Shown here one piece after another: positions 47,795-59,539 of a DNA stretch of 64,000 nt. The stretch spans positions 289,784,089 through 289,848,088 of the forward strand of contig NC_085138.1 in assembly GCF_035046485.1 (NCBI RefSeq), in the 5' to 3' direction. The translations under genes were made by a program, and so were the position numbers. Each line of letters starts with the position of its first letter. Position 1 is the stretch's first letter. A model generated the notes under the pieces. That model was not told the origin of the DNA. It did no database searches and was given only the letters and a program-made list of their open reading frames with translations. Source of the stretch: Aedes albopictus (Eukaryota; Arthropoda; Insecta; Diptera; Culicidae).

Positions 47795-49383
47795 CCGTGA
47801 CAATCACGGGAATCTTCTTACGAGCTGGTCGAGAGGTGGCGGCAGCAATACGATAAGCACCTCAATGGCAATGTTCAAGCACCGAAGGTGGCGTGGTAGG
47901 AGTACGTGCGCAGGAAAAAAGAGTTCCAGCCCCTAACCTCCAAGAGATTGAGGAGGGGGTTAGCCGGTTGAAAAACAAAAAAGCCGTTGGAGCATGCCAA
48001 CTGCCAAGCGAGTTACTAAAATACGGTGGAGAAGCACTGGTGAGAACACTACACTGGGTCATTACCAAGATTTGGGAGGAGGAAGTATTACCGGAGGAAT
48101 GGACAGAAGCTATCGTGTGTCCCATCTACAAAAAGGGCGAGAAGTTGGACTACGGGAATCATCGCGCGATCACACTACAGAGCACTGCCTACAAAATACT
48201 CTCTCAAATTTTATGTGGCCGCCTATCACCGATTGCAGGAGAATTCGTCAGTCTGGATATACAGTATCGGACAATAAAAATGCACCAAAGCCGTTTTTCC
48301 ATACAAACTAGTCAACTTTAGATTACCATATCTCAGTTACTACCCAACTGATTTTTTTCATTTTTCTGCGATGAACTACAAAACATTCCAATTTCCAAAA
48401 ACTATTGAAAAAGTTCAGTGATAACTATTGTTACAAAAGTTACAGATAGGTTGAATTTTGACAATGAAAATGCACCAAGACAAAAAAATGTATAGCAAAA
48501 AATGTTGAAGTCAAATCATGTTGGTCTATTCAGCAAACTTATTTGTCATCACACAAGAAACATATTTGCCGAAGACACCATAATGATATGACGTAACCAT
48601 TTTTTGCTATAACATTTTTTGTCTTGGTGCATTTTTATTGTCAAAATTCAACCTATCTGTAACTTTTGTAACAATAGTTATCACTGAACTTTTTCAACAG
48701 TTTTTGAAAATTGAAATGTTTTGTAGTTCGTCACAGAAAAATGAAAAAAATCGGTTGGGTAGCAACTTAGATATGGTAATCTAAAGTTGACTAGTTTGTA
48801 TGGGAAAACGGCTTTGGTGCATTTTTATTGTCCGATACTGTATGGGTAAACGCGCTACAACGGACCAAATGTTCGCCATCCGCCAGGTGTTGCAGAAATG
48901 CCGCAGAATGTGCCCACACATCACTTGTACATCGATTTAAAATACGATTGATGAAGGCAACGATGGATCGAGTGATGTGCGTAGTTCGAGTATCTGAGAC
49001 ATACTCTCGAGCCCCTTCGAATCTCGCAGAGGGTTACGACAAGGTGATGGTCTTTCTTGCTTGCTGTTCAACATTGCCTTTGAGGGTGTAATAAGAAGAA
49101 CGGGGATAATCACAAGTGGTACGATTTTCTCGAAGTCCGTTCAGCTGCTTGGTTTCGCTGAAAATATAGATATCATAGCTCGTAAATTTGAAACGATGTC
49201 GGAAACGTACATACATCCGACTGAAGAGTGAAGCCAGGCCGGATTAGTTATTAATGTGTCGAAGACAAAGTGCATGATGGCAAAGGGCTCCAGCGAGGGC
49301 AAAGGGTCCGCAGCACCCACCACCCCGAATTCCTATCGACCCTTCGCAGAATGCGGAACTGGAGAGTGGAGACACACAGCCAT
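47795..49383 (+). pseudogene. Dead LINE reverse transcriptase, split by a MITE
   Basis: The + strand frames read, in order: ELVERWRQQYDKHLNG, SRLKNKKAVGACQLPSELLK, LPEEWTEAIVCPIYKKGEK, AYKILSQIL, then after the MITE ATTDQMFAIRQVLQKC and PTHHLYIDLKYD, then GLRQGDGLSCLLFN, LLGFAENIDIIA and INVSKTKCMMAKG. This is the RT palm in the correct order. The essential F/YADD box is FAEN, the first catalytic aspartate region has lost residues, and several stops are present, so it is inactive. A 579-bp MITE at 48,262-48,840 interrupts it and another at 49,384 ends the readable part. Confidence 0.88.
48262..48840. mobile_element. Long-TIR Tc1/mariner-like MITE (579 bp) in the LINE
   Basis: TIRs of about 245 bp starting CAGTATCGGACAATAAAAAT are highly similar to each other. 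TA lies at 48,260-48,261 and 48,841-48,842. Removing it restores the RT reading between GEFV and ATTDQMF, confirming the insertion ends. Confidence 0.92.
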
Positions 49384-49538
49384 GGGGCTGTCCATAAACC
49401 ACGTGGTCATGAGGGGGGGGGGGGTTTGGCCAATGACCATTTTGTATGGACGAATAAAAAAATTTGTATGGACTAATGACCACGCGGGGGTGGTTGAGAA
49501 GTCCCAAAAAAATGACCACGTGGTTTATGGACAGCCCC
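49384..49538. mobile_element. MITE (155 bp), CAT target duplication
   Basis: GGGGCTGTCCATAAACCACG and its inverse form the ends, with CAT on both sides (49,381-49,383; 49,539-49,541). Just inside the TIR is a G-run. Same family as 49,623-49,801 by TIR. Confidence 0.88.
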
Positions 49539-49622
49539 CATGGACCGAGTAGAATGGAAACGGCTACTGTGTACAGAAAGGGATACTTAAGCCACAGTCT
49601 GACCAGTAAGGTAAGTAAGTAA

Positions 49623-49801
49623 GGGGCTGTTCATAAACCACGTAGACCAAAATTTGGCCATCTGAGACCCCCCTCCCCCCTTGTAGACTTTTGTCCATAC
49701 AAAAATTTTGAAATTTGTATGGAGCGTAGACTTTGGTCAGAACCCCCACCTCAACCACCCCCCCTCCCCCCAAAAAGTCTACGTGGTTTATGAACGGCCC
49801 C
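49623..49801. mobile_element. PIF/Harbinger-like MITE (179 bp), TAA target duplication
   Basis: GGGGCTGTTCATAAACCACG and its inverse form the ends, with TAA at 49,620-49,622 and 49,802-49,804. C-runs are next to TIR-proximal GTAGAC. A 3-bp TWA duplication is the hallmark of PIF/Harbinger. Confidence 0.88.
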
Positions 49802-49804
49802 TAA

Positions 49805-50690
49805 GTTGAAATGACTCCTGTCCGAAATAGTTTTATGTAACACCTAGTAAACCTACTGTTGGTAATACCACCGCCAAAGAAACAACTATCGTTTCAAAAT
49901 TCATGTCTACAGGTACCTAAACTTCACTAGCGATAGTTTACGATCATGCTGGGTCAAACCATGCCTGCCTGCGCATTCGCAGCTGATGATGATGAACCAT
50001 AATCGTTACGATTTTATGTCGGGTACAAACCACTCAAATTAAACCATCAGATAGGGCACGAAACAGCTCATCATCAGCCACCACAACAATGTGGCGTCAT
50101 TCAGTTAACTCTATACCACCGCGGCTGGCTTAAAGATCAGCCCGATCGGCGAAGAACACACGGCGCGAGGGGATTGACTTTTAATCGCATTTTTATCGCT
50201 GCTAAAGTTCTAGATGATGACGACGTAAAATCCATACCCGTTCACTTTCTATACCTCTGGGAGCTAGATGAGTAATCTGGTAAAAGGGAGTTGGTAGAAC
50301 TGGCGAGCCTCGCGGATTCCATTGGCGCTGTTGTTGGCGATCGGACCAGTGATGCCAGACATAAGGGAGCATCTATCAATTACGGTTGGGTAAAATTTTC
50401 CACTTTCCATCTACTCCCCCTCTTTAATATTTTATATAATGCAATAGTTATCACTATTCGAAATGCAACTTTCACAGCAGAGCGCTAATGTTTATTTATG
50501 AATTTTATCCTGATTGCTGATTAAGAATAACATATCATTTATCTTAATCACAATTCGATGCTAACAGGGTTACTAGAAGTTCAAATTAAAAATGAAACCC
50601 GTTGGTTTGTGTGAGGTGTCGTTCAAACCAACGGGATTAGACGGAACTAGCATTAACTAGCAAAAGTTTATTTTTTCTCAGACACTCACT
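49805..50690. other. Low-copy-looking stretch without a recognised gene
   Basis: No domain-bearing ORF. It contains a 12-bp-stem hairpin, CCCGTTGGTTTG with its inverse, at 50,598-50,635. Possibly regulatory DNA of a neighbour. Confidence 0.4.
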
Positions 50691-50694
50691 CAAA

Positions 50695-51850
50695 AAGTTC
50701 CTTCTGGGGTTATACTAGAGATTCTTTCCGTAGTTTTTCCTCTTATTCATCCTGGAGTTCTTTTCGAAATCTAAGCAATCTCTCTGGAAGAATCATCGAA
50801 TAATTTCTGGAATGATCCCATCCGGCATTTTTTTGAAACGTAAAAATTCGTATAACGAATTCCATGAAGCAAACCTGAAAGATCTACTGGAGGAATATCC
50901 AAAAAGGGCCAGTAAATTAAATTGAAAACATTCTACGTGAGGATCCTTAGAGGATCCAGAAGGAATTCGAAAATGAAAAAAAAAACACCAAAATGGACTC
51001 CTCAAATAATCTCATAGAAGACTGCTTGAGGATTCTCAAAAAGACATCCTGAAGTAATACCAGAATGAATTTTGGAAGAACCCAACTAGAAGAAAGTTCA
51101 GGATAATTTTCAGAAAAACTTCTATGGATGTTGAATTCTTCTAGAGGAATCCCAGAAGAAATGTCTGATATAGTAATAGTGTTCAAAAAACATCTAGAAA
51201 AACTGCTTGTGGACTCTCAGAAGGATATTGATGATCAAAAAAAAAAAATATATAGGGGAAATTACCTATTCTCGGCCGTTTTGTTCTCTTCGTCTTTGGG
51301 GTTTTTTTTTGAAACCTATTGAACTCAGAGTTGGCCTCAAATCCTTCCCAACTAAGCTGAATTATATGGCCAAGTTTTAGGTCATAAACAAACAAAAACA
51401 ATGACAAAAACCCCCCATGATGAAGAGAACAAACCTGCCGATAATACCCATAGTCACCCTATAAAAAAATAAAAAAAACACGTTTTGGTTCCCAGCAGAA
51501 ATTCCAAAAAGAACTGCCTGGGTTATCATCATCTAGAAAAAAACCTTCTGGAGAAATCCATGAAGGAATTCTTGGGATGATCCTAGAAGGATCAACAGTG
51601 GAAACCCTAAGAAGAGCTCCAGTTGAAATCTCATAAGGAACTCCTTGAAGGATACCAAACGGAAATCCTTCAATAATCTGAGAAGAGAGTTTTGAAAGAA
51701 TATCTGACAATTGGATGAACTGCTTGAACAAACTCAGTACGATTTTTTGAGGGATATCACATGGAATTTATGGGGGACCTTCTAGCTATAAGCCAGATGA
51801 AACTTCAGGAGTTAAAAAAAAAACTGCTTGAGGAAACTCAAAATGAAATC
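50695..51850 (+). repeat. Degenerate ~15/30-bp minisatellite
   Basis: Irregular AGAAATCC, GGAATTC, CTTGAGG and TCCAGAAGG units in two parts, split by the MITE at 51,251-51,463. First block of the long minisatellite domain reaching to the window end. Confidence 0.7.
51251..51463. mobile_element. MITE (~213 bp) with TATAGGG ends
   Basis: TATAGGGGAAATTACCTATT on the left; on the right the inverse of TATAGGGTGACTATGGGTAT. The TIR is imperfect over ~36 bp and includes CTCGGC/ATCGGC and TTTGTTC. No ORF. Confidence 0.75.
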
Positions 51851-51879
51851 CTTGAAGTAGCCTAGAAAAATGTGAATTA

Positions 51880-53049
51880 TCGATACAGAAAATTGATGTT
51901 TTCATTAGAGCTAAACAAAACAGCCTGGCATCCCTGAATGGGGATGCCGGCAGCGCAACGACGGTAACGACGGCTGTTGCTCTAATGGCAAATGGGGATA
52001 GGTGAAGATAAATAGAATAGTTGTGAAAATGTGAAGCAGATTGAGACGCATTCCCGTGGTTTTTTGTCCTTGTTGTCTCTCGCTCGCTTACTGCCGCGGC
52101 TGCTGACTTGCGATGGATCGTGGATGGGCTGCTGGCTCGGCTGAATGGTTGACCGAAGATGTGTGTGCGATACACATTTTTCCGTTGGCTTCTTTTGCCC
52201 GCCACTCTATACCTACCTACGTGCGGCGGATGCCGATCGGTCCGCGGAAAAGGTCGCAACCGCCGCGGTTTGATCGTTATGGCTTTGTCGGAACCTCGGT
52301 GCGGTGCAATTTTAAAAAGAAAGAATAGCACAAAACATCAGTATCATCTTTAATCTCGATGTTAATTGATACTGTAAATAATTTTCTCAAACATTAATGG
52401 ATATTTGCAATAAAATCAAAGCTATTTAAAGAAGATATTGTCCGGGCGGAGGGGGGCGGGGGGCTCCAGTCGGTTGTGTGTGCTTTTGAGCTTACATGGG
52501 AAGCAACGACAGCCTGTACTGGCTCGTGAGCGAGTGACGGTGACCTGGGAAACTCGGGAGTACAAAAGGAATTTGCCGACCGAGTGGTATGTGGATCGGG
52601 TGACTGTCGCTGCTGTTGTTGTCTTAAGCACTGCTAACGTTTTCTACCATGCGAGTGCGATATCGGAGTGATGATAAGAAATATGTTGCACTACAATGAC
52701 TTTGATTAGAAGATAGACGAATGTAAGTTTTCACCTGTTAAAGACCATTTCTAGCCCATACGAAACAAAAATGTGATTTTTGACTCGAGATTTTTCAATT
52801 TGAATGAGATTTTGTTCACGCGCTGGATCATTTACTTTTGCATCAACATAAATTCCTCAAGTCTTGCTCTTTTTCTTGACGAAACGTCTCAACTGGCAAA
52901 AAGGCTTCTTTTTAGCTTAAAGTTCTTAAGGCGTTTCTTTATGCGTCGGATTCTTTGCAAAATCGATCGATTGTTCCGAATGCTATATGCAAGCTAAGCT
53001 TTCCTAGAGAAATAACAGAAGATATAGCTGGAGGCATCCTTGAAAGGAC
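51880..53049. other. Stretch without a recognised gene
   Basis: G+C-richer than its surroundings at 51.9-52.6 kb. Several overlapping ORFs (up to 181 codons on the minus strand) have no recognised domain. I do not support a gene here. Confidence 0.4.
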
Positions 53050-53057
53050 TCCTAGGC

Positions 53058-54272
53058 TAAAGTGACCAGATGATCAGAGCTCGAGTTCTTAGAATACGAA
53101 GCACTCATTTCTTCTACCAAGCATATCTTTCTACGTTGTGAGCTTCGCAGAAGTGGGACAAACTCATAAACATTTTTCTACAGTCTTCAAAAGCAACCTG
53201 ATAATTGAATCTAGCTGTCAAAAATGGTTTTAATATTTCAACTCTCAATTGCTTTCAAAATTAAAATTAAGGTGCTTCGTACATAACTGAAACAAAAATC
53301 GTTTATTACAGTATTTTTGGCTGACAAGCATGACGTGAACTCTACAATTGTTTGAGGTTATTATTACCCTCAAATTGCCTGAAAATGTTAACCAATCTAG
53401 CTTCTGCTTGTCCAATTTTGTCATTTGCCTATTGTTTCCTTAAGTAGCTTGGATGCTTCTCTGTCAACATTGATTAACTTATTGGATGAATTTAATTTAC
53501 GAGCGTACTCGTACCAGTCAATGAAGGTTTTGATATTCACCCATTTGAAAAAAAAAATAACACAGTCAAAACAAATTTCCAATAAAAGTTTACTATACTG
53601 GGTTTGGAAAGATTTTAACTTCGGGCAACGAATTCCCTCCAGATTTTTCATCTGACTGTGCGCAGTGCGCACTTACATAGTTTTCTGCCCTGAAGTTTTA
53701 GCTTGAGACAGTTTCGTCTACTACTTTTGTAATTGTACTCTTGTAACTCTCTATTTTCTTTACCGAACTGTTAAATAATGCTGTCTGACTGTGCATAAAA
53801 ATACATTCGATTTTTTTCTTTTAAAATAAAAAAAAAATGCTGGGACTTTCTTATCGCTCGATAAAAAAAAGCTTTCAATAGATCAAACTTTACTGTAACC
53901 CACAATCTTCATGTACTCTCTCGCCAAAATCTTTCAGTTTTTGAACTCTGATGTTGAAGGTTCCGTTAACCTTCTTCGTGCATTAGCTTGCGCGCATCTC
54001 GCTGACCTGGTGCACGTTTAGGCGGTCATAATGACCCTAACACACGAAGAGGGTTAATATGTTTGATGTGATTTGTGCTTTGTACAAAACCGGTTTGACT
54101 ATTTTGGCTTTGTTAGTACAATATTTTGAATGCTTGTTGATTTTTTTTCAAACGCGGGACATTTTTACGATTTGAGACGAACGCGGGACATTTCGCGGGA
54201 CATAATTTGTCGCAGGACATTTAGTCAAAATGCGGGACTGTCCCGCGAAACGCGGGACGTCTGGTCACTTTA
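53058..54272. mobile_element. Non-autonomous hAT-type element (1,215 bp)
   Basis: The 13-bp TIR TAAAGTGACCAGA is flanked by a perfect 8-bp duplication TCCTAGGC (53,050-53,057; 54,273-54,280). The right end carries repeated GCGGGACAT / GCGGGACTGTCCCGCG motifs, resembling the subterminal CGGGACGTCTGGTCAC ends of Zaphod/Tip100-like hATs. The 8-bp duplication is diagnostic of hAT. Two ~80-codon overlapping ORFs at 53,421-53,672 have no clear domain, so a transposase relic is possible but not shown. Confidence 0.87.
53966..54057. mobile_element. Small nested foldback in the hAT element
   Basis: GTTAACCTTCTTCGTG and CACGAAGAGGGTTAA are inverted ends of a 92-bp segment with TGCGCGCATCTCGC inside. 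Confidence 0.65.
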
Positions 54273-54280
54273 TCCTAGGC

Positions 54281-54985
54281 AGATATTTGAGTGTTCTTCA
54301 GGAGGAATCATTGAAGGAACCCCTGGAGAAACCTCTGACGGATCTCCTGAAAGAATCCCTGAAAAAAGCTCTTCGAGGAATTTCTGAAGAGACTCCTGGA
54401 GGAATCCCTTTTAAAACCCATGGAGTAATCACTTGGGTTAATATACGAGAAACCGCATGAGAAACTCCTGGAGGATTCGCAAAAGGTACTTCAGATGGAA
54501 TCGCTGAACAAGCTACGATGATATTTTGCAGAAAATTCATTTTGGAAGGCGTTTCCGTATGCGTGGAGGTTTGTTTCTCTGAAATGACTCATGCAAAAAT
54601 CTCCGAAAAATGCTCCTAGAAGAACTCCTGAGGTCCTGGAGTATCGTTGAAAGAGTTCCTGAGCGAATCTCTGGAAAAAAAAACTCCTTTTAGAATCATT
54701 GAAGAAACTTTTGAAGGAAGCACATAAGCAACTCATGGTAGAATTCCTGAAGGATATTCCTCAAAGACTACCAGGCAAAATCCTAAGAAGTACTAAGGAA
54801 GAATCCCTGAAAATGACATCTGCAGGAATCCATAAATGAACTTCAAGAGAAACCCCTTATGAATTTTCTAGAGAGAATGCCAAAAAAATCCTGAAAGATT
54901 GCAAGGAGAAATTCCTGGATAAATCCCTGACGAAACTGCTGGAGGAATCCCTGAATAAGTTCATGATGAAATCCCCCAAGGGAAT
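54281..54985 (+). repeat. Degenerate GGAATCCCTGA minisatellite
   Basis: Irregular units such as CTGGAGGAATCCCT, GAAAAATCC and GAACTCCTG. It directly abuts the hAT right duplication, so the hAT jumped into this block. Confidence 0.8.
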
Positions 54986-56012
54986 AGACAAGCCACAATC
55001 ACGAAACGCGATGCGAGATATAGACTGTTTCAGAAATTATAAATACACTAAGGATAAACTGCCATTTCAATTTGAGCACATTATCCAAAAAAGTTTCTTA
55101 TAGCTCTAATAGTAAACATGCCAACGAAGCAAATAATACCAATTTTGTTGATGTTTCTGGTAAAAGTTACAAAATAGGGCTCTGTAAACTAGATGATTAA
55201 AATTTGAAGTTGCACAAAGTGGTCAAAAAATGTAGCATAGTAGAAAAGAAAAAAATCTCACAGATGAAATATTTAATTTCCAAACACCATAAAAATGGCT
55301 GTATCGATAATAAAAGATATTTCTCGATAGCTTAGAGTAATTTTTACTGGAATATTTGATCAAGAACCACCATTACGGGCCTTCTCAAAACAAAAATTTT
55401 TGTTTTAAATTTCTCAACAACACCAGTAGCAACAAACGTTAAGCAAACGAATGTCTTAATTACTGCTTACTGCATTCGTTTTTATGGTATGACAAGCTTT
55501 GCCATCTGAAGGATCGAATGAGCTGAAAAAATTAGTTTGTTTAGATTAAATGCATTCAGGAAAGCTAAGAAACTCTGTGGTAGTTCTTATGTTCCGTAGA
55601 AAACCTTAAAAAATAAGAAACTTCGTCTCCGAAAAAATGTTGTGGAAATGCCTTTATCGATTTTTCCCAAACTTTTATCAAGGCATTCTTTAGACAACTT
55701 GTTGAGAAAGCGAATGTGATAAAAATTTAGATAATTTTTGATATTTAGTGATGAATAATGTTGAAATCATTAAAGAACACCTTTGTGCAAATGCAAATTT
55801 GAAAAATTAAGTTATTTGTAAGAGAACTCGACTGTTCTTTAAAATATCAAGACAATTGAAAGGAAATATAAAAATATGGAGTACAATATGCTATACTCTG
55901 AAAGAAGTTGGTGAAAATCATTAGAACAGTTCATTTAATTTGATAAAAAAAGTGTATTTATAATTTCTGAAACAGTCTATAAGACACGACACTTATGGTT
56001 CTTACAATCGTA
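54985..56012 (-). repeat. Short repeat arm split by a MITE, partner of 59,423-59,495
   Basis: Without the 959-bp MITE, this ~70-bp arm (AATCACGAAACGCGATGCGA then GATAAGACACGACACTTATG and GTTCTTACAATCGT) is the inverse of 59,423-59,495. The two arms bracket copy B. Confidence 0.75.
55021..55979. mobile_element. TIR element (959 bp), TA target duplication
   Basis: TAGACTGTTTCAGAAATTAT at the left, exact inverse at the right, TIR ~28 bp. TA lies at 55,019-55,020 and 55,980-55,981. The uninterrupted target is visible at ~59,455, confirming the ends. The AT-rich interior has no transposase. Confidence 0.9.
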
Positions 56013-56026
56013 AAAAAAAATTAAAA

Positions 56027-56130
56027 TAATGCCGACCGTTTTCGGGCTCGATGCAGCCCAACTTCGGGACAATAATGTCCAACATTGTCCAGTAGATGGG
56101 CTGCATCGAACCCGAAACCGGTCGGCATTA
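56027..56130. repeat. 104-bp hairpin
   Basis: TAATGCCGACCGTTTTCGGG pairs with its near-exact inverse at the right end. The arms reach GATGCAGCCCA. Probably a minute foldback element. Confidence 0.85.
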
Positions 56131-56159
56131 AGGTAATTTTTTAATTATTTTGACGATCT

Positions 56160-59100
56160 TTTTGCCTTTCTCGTACACCAAGTGTACTGGAAAGGCTATA
56201 TGTTCACTCCAAACATGACTTTTTGATAGGAGGCTCGGAGGGTCGAGTCACATATACCAATCAACTCAGCTCGACGAATTGAGGTGATGTCTGTATGTGT
56301 GTATGTATGTGTGTATGTATGTGTGTGTGTATGTGTGTGTGTGTACAAAAAAACTCACATCACTTTTTGGCAGTAAACTTCAACCGATTTTAATGACCGA
56401 CGGTTTATTCGACGCAGAATCTGGTCCCATTGTTTCCTATTAAAAAGAGTTCGGATCGGTCCAGCCGTTCCGAAGTTATGGCCATTTAGGTGTTCCGGAA
56501 CGGTACCCCAGGAAGGGACCAGATATGAAAATGCATCAAACCTATGCATGCGACACATCAAACCACGGCATTTTCGATAACCTGATGAGCGGTAAGCAGA
56601 AAAATAGTTTAAGACCATATCTGAACCGGTAGTGTTCCCGAACCGGTTCCGGGTGTCCCGCCGGAAGTGGTCAAATATCATAGTGAACCAAACCCATGCA
56701 TGAGACACATCAAACCACGACATTTTCGATAACCTGATGAGCGGTAAGCAGGAAAATAGTCTCAGACCATATCTGAACCGGTAGTGTTCCCGAACCGGTT
56801 CTGGGCGTCCCGCTGAAAGTGGCCAAATATACAATTGACCTAAACCCATGCATGCGGCATATCAAACCACGGCATTTTCGATGACCTGATGGATAATGAG
56901 CAGGAAAATCATCTCAGACCATATCTGAACCGGTAGTGTTCCCGAACCGGTTCTGGGCGTCCCGCTGGAAGTGGCCAAATATACAATTGAACCAAACCCA
57001 TGCATGCGGCATATCAAACCACGGCATTTTCGATGACCTGATGGATAATGAGCAGAAAAATCATCTCAGACCATATCTGAACCGGTAGTGTTCCCGAACT
57101 GGTTCTGGGCGTCCCGCTGGAAGTGGCCAAATATACAATTGAACCAAACCCATGCATGCGGCATATCAAACCACGGCATTTTCGATGACCTGATGGATAA
57201 TGAGCAGGAAAATCATCTCAGACCATATATGAACCGGTAGTGTTCCGGAACCGGTTCTAGGCGTCCCGCTGGAAGTAGCCAAATATACAATTGAACCAAA
57301 CCCATACATGCGATACATCAAACCACGACATTTTCGATGACCTGATGGACAATGAGCAGGAAAACCATCTCAAACCATATCTGAACCAGTAGTGTTCTGG
57401 AACCCGTTCCGGGGTTCCCGCCGAAGTGGTTAAATCTGAAAAAGAAACAAACCCGTACATGCGTCACATCAAATAGCGGCTTTTTATATTACCTAATGAA
57501 CGGCCAGCAAGTGTTTCGGAATCGGTTTTGAGTGGTTGAACAGTTAGCTAGAAAATAGCCTTACGTCTCACTAAAGACAACTGGTAGTGTTCCGGAATTG
57601 GTTCTGAGAGTCCCATCGAAATTGTCAAACCCTGCATGTGACACCTTCAATTTGCAGCGTTTTTGGTTAACCGATGAGCAGTTGACAAGACAATAATGTT
57701 AGGCCATATTTGGTTCAGCCGGTAGTTACCCGGAATCAGATCCGGGTAGTAAAATGTAAAATTTGACCAAACCCATGGATGCGGTACATGAAATCACTCG
57801 ACACTTTTCACTACCTTCGTTTCGTTGCCGCAGTCGGGTGTCAGTCGGCTTTGTTACATTCGTGCGCTATCGTTACCTCTTACCTACACACAACACGAGC
57901 AGTAGAACGAAGATCAATAAACATAAGAAAGGGTCAAATCAATGTCATCTGACACGATGACATGTGTCTAATTCTAGCTTTACGCATATATTTTCAGATA
58001 GTTCCGATTATGAATGTTAATATTAGTTTATTATTACATGTTGCATTGAATACGACACACAGATGGGCAACATAGCTCTTATTATGGAAGAAGACAGGAA
58101 TAACAAAAGCCGAAACGTTTCTCGAAGCCGCTATCGGGTTCAGCTATGGCTTCGAAAGTGGTTAGAAGTAAAAGTGAAGCAAACCCATTCATGCGATATA
58201 TTAAATCGCGGTGATTAGGTAAAGGTGAATAAATAGCAATAAAATATTCTCAGACCATAATTGGGACCATAATTACCAAATATAAAAATGAACCAAACCC
58301 ATACATACGACACATCAGATCGCAGATTTTTTGATAATCTGATGAACGGTTATCAAGAAAATAGTCTTAGATCACATTAGAGACTAGCTGTTGTGTAGCA
58401 GAACCAACGTTCATGTGAAAAAATAAATAGTGGCTTTGTTTAATGGCCTGATAAACATTAGGTATGAACAACAGTGACGAATAGGTCTAAGTTCTCATAT
58501 GTATATGCGAACAAAATATGAACAAAACTAAAGCGATCTCATCAAATCGTACCATTTCAGATTCCTAAGGTGTAAATTTATAGCAGGATGGGTCAACGTT
58601 GAATGGAAAAATAAGAATCTGATCGCGTCTAAAGAAGATTGTGGCCGTTTTAAGGAATTTTGAGCTCTAAAACTACATAAAATAAGTGTATTTGGTATGG
58701 GAAATATGTTCGGAGTCCACCAGAGTATCCAAGATCCAAAGTCCAAGATAATGGCCCAGTGTTCAAGTTAGTGCCTATTTTATATGATTTTTAATTCTTG
58801 CATTATGGGCATATTTTGTATGAAAATATGTCCAGAATTCAAAATTTGTAACCAGAAAACCCAAGCTGTGCGCTGTTCTACAAGGTCTGCAATATGACTA
58901 TAGTTTGAATGGGGAAGAATGCCGGTCTTCGTCCAAAACTGGTAACCAGAAAATCATAAACGACATGCCAAAATTCAATACGGCGACTATTTTATGTAAT
59001 TGTAGGTGCAGAGTCCAAAAATGAATACCAGAACATCCAAGATGGTGTCTCAATGTTCAAGATGGCGGTTAGTTTAGTTGGGGTAGATATCCGGAGTCAT

Positions 59101-59372
59101 AAAATGATGACCGGAAAATCTAAAATGACGCTTCAAAATTTTGCGGCTTCATGACACTTATTTGGTTTGAGTTTTGAATCGTTGTCTTATATTTTCTGAA
59201 TATTGGATGTTATGCTAATATAAAATGTATCCATATTGAGTAGATTTAGCAAGCAGTTTTCATTTTGTATTTATGTCAATGTCATCAACATGTCGCTCGA
59301 GTTTTGTTGAAAGGATATTTTAAAGCACGAGAAAGGCACCATCACCGCTAGGTGGATTAATTAGGGTTTTTG
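56160..59372 (-). mobile_element. Large repeat element, copy B (~3.2 kb), inverted relative to copy A
   Basis: The reverse complement follows 37,697-40,575 along its length: GCCTTTCTC ends, GT-rich microsatellite, ~150-bp units, then the CATCTTGG / CGGCGACTATT part and the CTAGGTGGATTAATTAGGG end. It has more ~150-bp units than copy A and its own length differences. No transposase. Confidence 0.82.
56293..56345. repeat. GT/GTAT microsatellite
   Basis: GTGTATGTATGTGTG tracts, the counterpart of the CA tract in copy A. Confidence 0.9.
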
Positions 59373-59412
59373 TCTTTATTAAAGAGATTTTCAGCCCTAG
59401 GCTGGTTCATCT
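59369..59412 (-). mobile_element. Retroelement 3' tail fragment
   Basis: TTTGTCTTTATTAAAGAGAT then TTCAGCCCTAGGCTGG. Read on the minus strand this is a LINE/SINE tail with AATAAAGACAAA. The same tip is inserted in the MULE gene at 46,052. Confidence 0.6.
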
Positions 59413-59422
59413 CTGAATTTTG

Positions 59423-59495
59423 ACGATTGTAAGAACCGTTAGTGTCGTGTCTTATCTCGCGTCGCGTTTCGTGATGGTCGTGTTTGTTCTTATGT
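59423..59495 (+). repeat. Repeat arm right of copy B
   Basis: ACGATTGTAAGAACCGTTAG, GTGTCGTGTCTTATCTCGCG and CGTTTCGTGATGG. Inverse of the arm at 54,985-56,012 and undisturbed by the MITE there. Confidence 0.75.
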
Positions 59496-59539
59496 TAGCA
59501 CTAAGTACACAAATTGAAAGTGGAATAGAGAATAAATCG

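Noticed and set aside
51786..52331. 181-codon minus-strand ORF
   Set aside because: Low-complexity, overlapped by + strand ORFs, no domain recognised.
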